Assembly (NCBI RefSeq): GCF_000226095.1
Contig: NC_016474.1
Span: 1,674,001 to 1,738,000 of the forward strand
DNA length: 64,000 nt
Direction: 5' to 3'
DNA from: Thermothelomyces thermophilus ATCC 42464
Taxonomy: Eukaryota; Ascomycota; Sordariomycetes; Sordariales; Chaetomiaceae
Below the pieces are notes generated by a model. That model saw only the letters and a list, made by a program, of their open reading frames with translations. It had not been told where the DNA came from and made no database searches. The position numbers and the translations under genes were made by a program. Of the stretch, positions 55,340 to 64,000 are shown piece by piece. Position 1 is the stretch's first letter. Each line of letters begins with the position of its first letter.

Positions 55340-56979
55340 TCACTCGCAGCACCAGTCCCACCACTTCTCCGTCGATCCCTCCCTCGGGGCCTCCTCGGCG
55401 CCCAGGAAGACGTCGCTCCTCACAGCCCCGCACAGGACAGCTGCCCGGGCGGCGGCCTCGCGCGCCGCGGCGCGCCCGTTGAGCGGGTGGCCCCGGAACT
55501 CTTGCTCCCGCTGTCGCCCTTGTCGTTGCCGTTGTTGCTGATGTTGTTGTTGTTGTTGTTGTTGTTGCTGTTGCTGCTGTTGTCGGTCGCACACGGCCGG
55601 GGCGACCACCGCTCTAGACGAAGGCACGGGAGGTGCCGGAGCGGGAGCCGGAGCGGGAGCGGGAAAGGGCGGAGCTGCTGGCAGCGGGGACAGCTTCGGG
55701 GCGAAGGGGTCGGCGGCGGCGGCGGCGGCGGTAGGGGAGGAGGGGGTGGTGTCGGAGGAGGCGGGGCCCGACGCAACCGCGCCGGCGGCCGGCGAGGAGT
55801 CGACGTCGACGCCGCTGTCTGGGCTGATCTCGCGGACAGCCGTGGCGGCAGCGGCGGTCTGCCCTGGCTGCTGGTGCTGGTGCTGGTGCTGGGGACCCGC
55901 GGCCGCGCTGGACTGGAGGTACTGCCCGCGTACCACCCTGCGGGCCTTGTACCACGACTTCCCTGTCACACGACGTCAGTTGGGTTGTGCTGCTACTGCT
56001 TACTTTGGCGGGGCACGGCGAGGTTTCCGCGGGGGGGGGGAGGGGGGGAGGGGTGGTGTTGCTACTTACAGTCGGCAGCCGAGCTCGTGCCGTCGTCGTC
56101 GGCCATGACGGCGGTGCGGGCAGCCTTGCGCGGCTGCGCGAAGAAGTCCGGGCTGAGCCCCCAGGCCACCAGTTGGGTCCCCAGGGGACTGGACCGGGGG
56201 CGGACGAGGTTGCCGGTCAGGGCGTCGGCCAATGTGTGGTAGGCGACCAGCCCCCATTGCTGGCCGCCAATCTCGAGCTTGATGGCCTTTTTGACCAGGC
56301 CTCCCCTCTTGCTCCCCTCGCGTCCTACGTGGGCGTCGAGGAAGGCGTAAAGCTCCCCCCTTTTCCGCTCTTCGTCCTGCTAGGGTCGAGAAGTCAGTGA
56401 TTCATATCCTGGTTGGCGTTCCCACGGGAAGGCCCAACGAGCAATGCCCGTCGTGAAGCCAGCATAGGTCCGGTGCTACGCTCTGGAGACACCATCCTTT
56501 AAGAGAGAAAGAGAGAGAGAGAGAGAGAGAGGAGGGGAAGGGAAAAGAAAAAAAAAAAACCTACGAGCTCCTCCCTGGTCATGCAGTCGGCGGGGTCGGT
56601 GGCCAGCTCCCGGTAAATGTTGAACCCGTTCTTCAGGTTCCGGCCGTCCGACCACTTCCGCCCGTCCTTCCAGCGCTTGTACTCGTCCCCGTGGACGAGC
56701 ACGGCGCCGCTCCGCACCAGGGTTCGGGCGTCCCCGTTGCAGCCCACGAGGCGTGGCAGTGTCCTAGCCACCGCCGCCGCCTCGACGAGGTACGCGGCGT
56801 CCTGTTCGACAGAATCAGTGCATTGCTCGCTACCAGGCAGTAAGTAGTCGGGCGGCGGGGGGTCAAGGAGAGCCATTGGGTGCCGATGACGGCGGCAAGG
56901 GGCGTCAAACGAAAGGAGAGCGACTTACAATCGTGGTCGCCACGAACCCCGTGAAAGTCGGCCGGGGAGCAGCGTTCAT
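55340..56979 (-). CDS. Divergent WOPR (Gti1/Pac2 family) transcription regulator
   Basis: Exons 56979-56929, 56801-56565, 56376-56070 and 55962-55340 encode 405 residues, with all phases consistent. WOPR part one is PRPTFTGFVATTI joined to DAAYLVEAAAVARTLPRLV, then LVRSGAVLVHGDEYKRWKDG, KWSDGRNLKNGFNIYREL. Part two is GGLVKKAIKLEIGGQQWGLV followed by AYHTLADALTGNLVRPRSSP. These correspond to the two conserved DNA-binding blocks of Wor1/Ryp1/Gti1/Pac2 proteins, which control morphology and development. The linker between the blocks is unusually short and several usual family residues differ, so it is neither a typical Wor1/Sge1 nor a typical Pac2. The C-terminal half is low complexity with APAPAPAP and a polyglutamine tract from a CAA/CAG repeat (about 55520-55580). 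Nuclear action is inferred. Intron 2 (56564-56377) contains a GA microsatellite. Confidence 0.8.
56502..56532. repeat. GA dinucleotide microsatellite inside a WOPR-gene intron
   Basis: A nearly perfect GA array with one AAA interruption. It lies in the modelled second intron of the WOPR gene and is followed by an A12 run next to the donor side. Confidence 0.9.
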
Positions 56980-58526
56980 GGTCTTGGAAGTCTTGACAGG
57001 TTTGAGTTAGCCGCGAACGGAATACAGACAAGGGTAACGTAACAATGTCGCGTATGAGATGGCAAATGATAATGCCAGGAATATGGCCGGGCCTTGGAAG
57101 ACAGAAGGGATGGGATTCGAGAACGATGGGGCAGACCAAAAGAGATACCTCCTTACCTCTGAAGCGTTGATATGGAGCCGTGTCTTTCTTAAGTTTAGAA
57201 TTAGATGGGAAGACAGGCCCCGGCGTGGACAGAACAGTCAGAGAGTAAAAGAGAGCCAGAGGTATCGACCAAGAGCTGAGCAGGCCTAGAACTCTGGAGA
57301 TGTCCACGATGCTAAAGTGAAGGGGGTGTCTTAGAGGGCGAGGCCGGGAACTATATACTTTTACTCTGTCGACCTCACGCACCCTTCTTGCATGAGTTCT
57401 GGACAGGAGCATACGCGTAAATGACCAAAGATTCGTAGGCGAAGCACCTCACGCACACCGCAGGAGGTCCATATATGCATAGCTCGGTGTAACAGAGAGC
57501 CAGACTCTTTCCTTCCTGTCTCCCTGACAGCTTTCGTCCATCAAAGGTGACGCATGTAGGCTCTCAATACCGCCCCGGTACCTCTCTCTCTCTCTCCGAG
57601 TCCGACCCGTGGGGGACTCAGAGATGGCTGTGAGAGAGCCGTCCCCTTCCCCTACCCCCTTCCCCCCCAGACCAAACAACGCCTAAAAATAACCCCCAGG
57701 TTTTATTTACCCCCAACCCCCAACCACCCCCCGGTTTTACAAGCGAACTAGTTAGAACCACAACGGACAACACGGAAATTATCCGCGATCCTTGACCTAC
57801 ATGCAGTGCTGGTGTGGTCAGAAGAGCTGCATGCCATGCATAGGTTCTCCTCAACAGAGTTTGCCCCCCAGATAGCCGTCACGACGCGATCATCTGCTGT
57901 GCGCGGCCCCGAACCTGACGTTTCCCGGACAACTCGACATTTGACGACAACCCCGGCACTTTTTCCGAGCTTAAAACTAGCATTCTTCCATTCTTCCCGG
58001 AGTGTCATCTTCACGCCAAAAAAAAAAAAAAAAAAAAAAAATCCCTACGCGATCTGGAAACCCACGAGTCCACTATCCAAGTCAATCCCCCCGGGACTAA
58101 GCAGTAATTACCTTGCCAAGAAACACATGGAATGTCTGATTTAGGTTGCATTTTTTTGCCGCAGGGACATGCACTAGACCCTAGACTACTGGTCTACCAT
58201 CAGGGAAGTGGCCGGTTGTCACTTTGATGGAGGAGGGCTGCAGGTGCCGCATGTGCATGTTGTATCTGTGGACTCTTTGGGCCGAGTGGCGACGTCAAGA
58301 TGCCTTTTGCACGCAGCGGATCCGTACTTGTAGGAAGGTAATCCGTACTCCGTGTTTTTGGAAATCATCTGCGTGAAGCTTGGCTATTGCAGGGGTTCCC
58401 GCTAGGCTGAGCCCTTCAAAGGGGCAAGTAAACAACGATACGGATTAGGTTCTGTTGGGAACAAGAAACGACATTTTGCCCCAATTCCAAAGATTCTGGA
58501 AGCTTGAGGTATCGGAACTAGGGTAT
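56980..58526. other. Intergenic, WOPR-gene promoter and TDP1 3' side
   Basis: No gene is supported. Notable are a C-rich/T-rich stretch (about 57650-57740), an A24 run at 58018-58041, and GTAATCCGTACTCCGTG at 58338-58354. Confidence 0.45.
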
Positions 58527-61412
58527 TCACCCTTCCGCGTAGAACCAAGGCGTCCTGGCATCCTTGTCCTTGGCCGCCATCCCCTCCCCTCCCTCCCCAG
58601 AGATGGCCCGTCCTGGCCACTCCATTGGGACCGGCACGCACCCGTCAAATACGCCCAGGTTGTCGCTGCCCGCACCGCTGCTTCCTTCCACCGTTCTATC
58701 AGTACAGAGGAGGACACCGCATTCCCTGCGCGCGCGCGCGTGTGTCGTTCCCCCACACCGGGGCCATACATTGATTAGCCACTAACAGAGCTCCGTGGAA
58801 GAATTGTGTGTTGGGTCGGGGGGGAAGAAAGGGGGGGGGGTACGTTGCTGCAATGCAGGTCGCGGGGAGATGTGGGAGACATGGAAAAGAGAAGGAGGGA
58901 TTTGGGTGCAAAATTGAGGTGTGCGCGGACTGTGAAACGATTGTGCAATGTTGGGGGAGGGCAAAGGCACGTACCAGTTGCGGCATGTGAGCTTGGGCTT
59001 GCCCGACGCGCGGTCCCTGGAGAGTCGGCCCCTGCATCGCTGGTCAGCTTGGACTCGATATCTCGGGGACATTGTGCCAGCAGTGGAGTTGCATTTGAGC
59101 GGGCCGGGGGGGAGAAGGCAATCTGCGAGGGATCGGTGGCGCTCTCAGGTCTTGGAGCGCAACGGACTGGGTGAGAGGAACACGCAACCCAGAGGCGCGA
59201 CGCACCGTTCCAACACTGTTCCTCGCAGCCGGAGAAAGACTAAAGTCAGATACGTACCAGGCGCTCTCGGAGAGGTTGGCGCTGCCTACGTAGGCAAAAC
59301 AGCGGCCGGACTGTTGCGAGGTGGGACTGCAGGGCCTAACGTAGAGGGCCTTGGTGTGCATGAGCACGCCCTGCCTGACCGACTTGCAGTCTCGTACGAG
59401 TTCCCGGGGAAACGTTGGGGCTTGCCACCACTTGGACAGGAGACATATTGTTCCCGCGCCCTAGTTTCCAGACAGAGCGAGTTGTTAGCTTACGGGGGGA
59501 TGCGCCGGTCAGCAAGCAAACAAAACTAACGTCTTTTCCTCCCTTGCTCCGTAGAACCGTCTCACGCGAGGGAAAGAATATCCGCATGTGTTCCTTAACC
59601 AAGGAAATTGCCCTGCTTGTAAACGCGTCACGATTTCTCTGACTCCCAGACGCCCGCTCCTCGTACTCTCGAAGAGGATCGCCCAGGCAAGCGTAGTAGA
59701 GCGACGTAAGCAGGCCGTAGTTGACCGCCCCGAGAGACGCGCACTGGGTACTTGGTAAGTATGATTCAACACTGCATGACCGTCAAGCAGAGAAGCGAGT
59801 CGTAGAGCTGGGACAGGTCCGGGCTCACCACAAGGTCCAGCTCGACGGGCTCTGAACGAGTGCCGACCAGGGCGTTAACTGACTGGCCAAGGCCGCAGTA
59901 TCCTGTTGGCATGCTGTGTCAACCACGCCATCTTGCATACGAAGGAATCATGGCCGATGGAGTGATCTCACCTGTTCTCAAGGCATCGTCTCCGGTATGA
60001 GATCCCGGGCTGGGGAAGTGGTAGGTTAGCATTGCGCAGCCACGATGGGAGCGCGATTGGGGCTTCGGCGGCGGCGGCGGCAGCCGGGTTTTCCTCACAT
60101 TGTGTGCACAAATTCGTAACGACCGGCCTCGGTAAAGTCGTAGTTGCGTAAGCTGTCTACAAGCTTCTCATCGAGTCCTTGAGCGCGGAGAAAGTAGAAG
60201 AGCTGATCGGCGAACCGGTTGAGCTTCTGCGCCTCCCGTCCCTCCGCGGTTTCAAATTTTGGGAGGTCGAGAATAAACACCATCTGCCGCGCTGTCAGCA
60301 TACTCGACACCGTAAGTTGCGGGACCGGAAAAAAACCTACGTTTTCCATAGTCCCGGTCTCCCCCCAGTCAAACGACATTAAGTTCCCCGTAGGCACCAC
60401 AATCCGCAGGTAGTTTTCGTACTTGAGCAGCATCAACTTGGAGTGCATCGAGCCAATGCCATGCATGGGCGGGAAGCAGAACCGGATCCTGTCGCGCGGC
60501 ACGTTGGACCTCATCTCCTCTTTCTGTCCGCCTCACACCGTCAGTCAAACCCGCTCGTTTCGCCCGCCCGCCCAACTCCGGACAGAAGAGATAAACCCTT
60601 ACCTGCGCTTCGTCGGCAGCAAATGCCACAAGGATCAGCTTGGTCCGCGCGATGTCGATCTTGGACAGCATCCACTCCTCATCCCACTGGTAAGAGCTCA
60701 GGACGGCGAGGTGGAGGTGCTGCTTCTGAAGAACTTCCTCGATCTTGATGTCGTCGCCTCGCCGGGGCTGGCCGTACGCCCAGGTCTTTTTGACAACGCC
60801 TCGGGGGAAGTGGAGGCCGGGACATGTCGATGACCTTGACGGGTTCAGCGGTAGATCCGGTCTGGACGAGGGTGATGATGAGCCATGCCCTGTCGACGTC
60901 CTCCCCTCCAACGACGTCACTTCCCCCTTCTCTTCATCCGCTATCCTCGGCCGTTGCGCTGGTCTCGCAGCCGGCTGCCCGTCATCCCCAACCTGAGAAG
61001 ATGCCTTCCTCTTGCTCAGCCTCGCCAGCCGCTCCTCCTCCATTTTCCTCCGATCCAGCCCTAGGGCGGAGAATACGGACACGGAAGTCGTCTGCTGCGC
61101 GGTTGACGCCGTCGCCGTCTCGTCCTTCTGCCGAGGCCCAGAACGGCCGACATCGCCGTGGGCGGCCAAGATGACGACATCGTCATCGCCCTCCCCTGCG
61201 CTGCCCTTGCCGGAATCGCCAGCGTGGCCGTCGTCGTCGTGCGTGAGATCAATCACCTGGTCCGTCCCGGGCCGACCGCGAGGCGACGAAGGTGGCTCCG
61301 GCTCCTTCCCCAGCGACAGGGCAATCGCAATCCGCAGTGCCTCATCCTCGTCCTCCCCACCGTTGATGTCAATGGCCCGATTGCCAGTCATGGCTGATGA
61401 TAAGCCAGGCAC
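58527..61412 (-). CDS. TDP1: Tyrosyl-DNA phosphodiesterase 1 with N-terminal UIM and SIM-like motifs
   Basis: Eight exons are modelled: 61412-60603, 60523-60099, 60009-59972, 59902-59829, 59743-59531, 59460-59258, 59031-58975 and 58725-58527, giving 672 residues (665 from the next ATG). Every join restores a Tdp1 motif. The two catalytic HKD half-sites are MHSKLMLLKY (His297, Lys299) and MHTKALYV (His555, Lys557), with SANLSESAWG (Asn582). Other signatures are GSHTGDDALRTGYCGLG, RIFFPSRETVLRSKGGKD, CLLSKWWQAPTFPREL, GKPKLTCRNWECGV and TPWFYAEG at the end. The enzyme hydrolyses 3'-phosphotyrosyl links left by topoisomerase I in the nucleus. The N-terminal 190 residues are disordered, with a ubiquitin-interacting motif (EDEDEALRIAIALSLGKE) and a SUMO-interaction-type VIDLTHDD. 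Introns 6 and 7 (226 and 249 bases) are the longest. Confidence 0.92.
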
Positions 61413-63455
61413 CCAGCCCTGTAAGTGACTGTTCTCGTCTTGTTGTTACCTCGACGACGGGATTGTCTATTTGTTGTTTGTTCCAGTAGTCGGCCGAGGA
61501 GAGATCAGGAAAATACAAGAGTGGAATTGATTAGCAAAAAAAAAAAAAAAAATATGGGAACTCCCACCGGAACAGGGTGATTTGGAATCAGTGTCGAGCT
61601 GCGAATGGCGACCCGGTAGACAAAGCTCAATGGACCTCCAGCCCCAAACAAGGACCATTGCTGATGAAAGATAGTCGTGATTGTCAGCGGAAGGTCACGT
61701 GACGATTCAGGCAGAGAAGGGTTGTGTGTTTGAAGGATGATGGGAAAGGGAGAGGTTGGCGCTCGGAGCGGAAAGAACGGATGGACTATGTTGTGAGGAC
61801 GGTGCTGGGTCTGCTTGTATGAGTGGTTGCGTTCGGAACTTGGGGGTTTCTAGGTTGTGGACTTGACAGACCCAAGCTCTGTCATCTCGCCTTCCGGAAA
61901 CACTCAAAACACCTAAAAAGTACCACGCCCTGTAAGAGCCCTTCTACAGCAGACTTGGAGGGAACCTTAACTTCTCAATTAGGAGGAATAGGCTATCTCT
62001 GGGGTTCACGCATCCGCAATAAAGCTCGAATCAAAAGTGCAGGAACCTGAAGGTGGGAGACATCATGTGTCTTTTCGACCTGCAAAACTATCCCTAGTTA
62101 TAGTTCTGTTAAACTTGTCGAAGGCCGAATCCACAATATCTGCCCCCTTATTTTTTTGTTTTTTTTCTGCTTCCTCTCTTCTTCTTCTTGTTGCACTTCA
62201 CCGTTGATGATTCGAGCGATGATGTGCTGGGCGATGCGGATCAAGGCCCGCAAATTGCCCACCCTCTCCCTTCCTGCCAACATTCCACATATTGGCCACT
62301 CCTCCTTGCTGACTCCCAAGCCCCGTTCCGCGACTGAAGGTATGCTTGCTGAACAAGACCAACCCGTGGCCAACACAAACAGCCGCGAAAGCGATTAAGC
62401 GCCTTGTATGCTTTCACCATCTATTCCTCCCACCCACGCCCAAACCCACTCTGTCGCCGTGATACTTGCCTGGGAAATAGAAACCAGACCATGCGTACCG
62501 ACCACTCACTGCGAGTCGAATTCCCGAAACCCAAACCTTCCCCAGCCCAGAAAGCTCCAGCACCCGGCGGTAAACGGGGTATCCGATGTAGAAGAGACCA
62601 GTATGCTCCATGCATCCCTCAAATGAGTTCATGCCCGCTCCGAACGAAACATGTGGAAAGAAGAGATGACATAAGCCCAAGAGATCATGGCTCGCCAACG
62701 TGGCAAAAAAAGCAAAAGAAAAGATGCATCCGATCTTCTCCCTCGCGGCCTCCGTGGTGTCTTGGCCCCTGGTCTTTTCCCCTACCGCTTGACTCCCCCC
62801 GAACCTTTCACACCAAAACCGTCTCTCGCGAACGATCACCGTAGTGTGTCCGCCTCTCTTAAAGTTCGGGGCCCATAGTCAATGTCGGGTGCGAATAGAT
62901 GAAGGGGAGGGAAGTGCCGCCGATCCGGGATAGAAGTAACCGATGGCGGGTATGACGGGAAAGTAAAACAAAAAAAGAAGAGAAATAGAACAAAAAGGGA
63001 AAAAAAAAGAAAGAAAGAAAAGGAAGCAATGAACGTAACCGCCGCCATCCATCGCGCCGATGAATGATGCAATCGAGAAGCCGAGGAAATTTGCGCCCAT
63101 GCCCTGTGCCCAGAAAACACAACACACAAGATTTGACCGACCGATCGCGCCGTGGCACCGCCGCTCCCAGATGCTTCCGAAACCCTCGGTGAGTTCCCAC
63201 CCAGCACTCGTAGAAGAAACCAACCCCAACCATTCTAAACGCCCGGAAATAGAAGACGTAAATAATGCAAAAAAAAAAAGGAAGGACAAGAATAAAAAGG
63301 AGGAAAGGAGGCAAGGCTGATAAACATGATTCCAGATCCGATAGGGAGATCCCAATGACGAACTGACCCAGAGAAGGCTGCTCCAAATATGTTTTTCTTC
63401 CCAACCCCACTATTGGCCAAGTAATACCGTCCACTGGCCAACTCCTCCATCCTGT
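61413..63455. other. Intergenic, no supported gene
   Basis: The left part is the TDP1 promoter. In 62404-63434 long frames run on both strands (for example 62404-62844 plus, 63434-62859 minus), but they are Phe/Leu-rich or Arg/Pro-rich translations of homopolymer-rich sequence without domains, and the right part is most likely the 3' UTR of the next gene. Confidence 0.4.
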
Positions 63456-64000
63456 TCAGGAGCTCTGGTACTTAGTCGGCTGAGGTCCTGCCGGGGCCGG
63501 GCTGAGGTTCAGCTTCAGCATGCGCCGCAGGCTCTCCTCCATGTGCAAAATGTCGGCCGAACGACTCCCGTTCACAGCCGGAGAAGTCATAGAGACCGGA
63601 GCCGAAGGTGCGAGGACCGGGTGTTGAGTCCCCGTGGCAAAGGGTGGTGGCGTGTGGTAAGCGGCAGATGGAGGGGGCTGGGATCCCACCGAGAAAGCAG
63701 GCAGGAAGCCAGATGGGTGCGGAGGCTGGGGCCCTGACGAGAAAGGATGCGGCGGCGCATCAGTAGGTCCTTGCGGGGACGTCTCGGGCGCTTGAGAAGG
63801 CTGTTGCCCGCTCCGGATCGAGGGTATAGCCAGAAACTGCTTCAGCCGCTCGCTCATGTCTATTGCCGCCTGGTCCTGCAGTGGCGTGGGCTTCTGAGCG
63901 GCGTCGCCCTGCTTCTTGTTGGATATGGCCTCGCGAATACGTTCCTGGTAAGGCTTGGAGAGCGCCGGCCCAATCACCGTTTCGGGTGTGCCATCAAGCT
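63456..64000 (-). CDS. C-terminal part of an unidentified Pro-rich protein, runs off the right edge
   Basis: The minus-strand frame is open from the window edge to a stop at 63456, covering 181 residues. It begins LDGTPETVIGPALSKPYQER and includes IREAISNKKQ, then SERLKQFLAIPS, a long Pro/Ser/Gly-rich segment with repeated FSSGPQPP/FSVGSQPP/FATGTQHP-like units, and near the end HMEESLRRMLKLNLSP. The two short Leu-rich helices (RLKQFLAIP and SLRRMLKLN) look like linear interaction motifs such as those used in mRNA-decay scaffolds, but this is only a resemblance. The product cannot be named from what is visible. Confidence 0.6.
   Translation of the reverse strand, partial: LDGTPETVIGPALSKPYQERIREAISNKKQGDAAQKPTPLQDQAAIDMSERLKQFLAIPSIRSGQQPSQAPETSPQGPTDAPPHPFSSGPQPPHPSGFLPAFSVGSQPPPSAAYHTPPPFATGTQHPVLAPSAPVSMTSPAVNGSRSADILHMEESLRRMLKLNLSPAPAGPQPTKYQSS

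Noticed and set aside
62836-63434. Phe/Leu-rich minus frames resembling a membrane protein
   Set aside because: Hydrophobic runs come from A/T homopolymers in a likely 3' UTR; two different frames give the same impression.

Overview
The window is nuclear DNA from a filamentous ascomycete, most likely a Sordariomycete of the Sordariales type. The case rests on gene content (Ste3-type pheromone receptor, MAPK phosphatase, WOPR regulator), on many short introns (about 55-250 bases) with GTRNGY donors, CTAAC/CTGAC branch sites and YAG acceptors, on GC-rich coding sequence, and on wide intergenic spaces full of homopolymers and microsatellites. Species is not determinable from the sequence alone. 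No bacterial operon, CRISPR array or intact transposon is visible. Spliced models were built by hand from frame continuity, so exon borders are predictions; most joins restore a recognised family motif.

Layout. 1-3363 (-): SEA4/Mio, a GATOR2 (SEACAT) subunit, cut by the left edge. 3931-4837 (+): EFG1 rRNA-processing protein, divergent from SEA4. 5540-6720 (+): a protein with one clear and one possible dsRNA-binding fold, convergent with 7059-8278 (-): tRNA 2'-phosphotransferase TPT1. 9854-12997 (-): a 1,027-residue disordered protein with two repeat families. 18330-20906 (+): MSG5/Pmp1-type MAPK phosphatase with a long leader. 21961-23462 (-): HUT1 nucleotide-sugar transporter. 25042-26335 (-): triple-KH protein of the Rnc1/PBP2 type. 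30998-33232 (-): F-box/LRR protein. About 35990-36890 (-): a frameshifted F-box-family pseudogene. 39032-43076 (+): PAS kinase. 44693-46999 (-): Ste3-type pheromone receptor. 48595-49272 (+): RIM1 mitochondrial SSB. 49915-52159 (+): MTO1. 52752-54108 (-): CRD1 cardiolipin synthase. 55340-56979 (-): a divergent WOPR regulator. 58527-61412 (-): TDP1 with ubiquitin- and SUMO-binding motifs. 63456-64000 (-): C-terminal end of an unidentified protein.

Themes. Several genes belong to nutrient and stress signalling (SEA4, PAS kinase, MSG5, the Rnc1-like protein), to RNA metabolism (EFG1, dsRNA-binding protein, TPT1, KH protein) and to mitochondria (RIM1, MTO1, CRD1 in one 5.5 kb block). The most suggestive arrangement is the MAPK phosphatase gene 4 kb from a gene for a KH protein whose fission-yeast counterpart stabilises the mRNA of exactly this phosphatase type. 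I found no clearly novel multi-gene system. The best leads are that linkage, the divergent WOPR protein, the modular TDP1 N-terminus, the internal repeats of the disordered protein, and a dispersed short motif built on TACGGAGTAC that recurs between genes.
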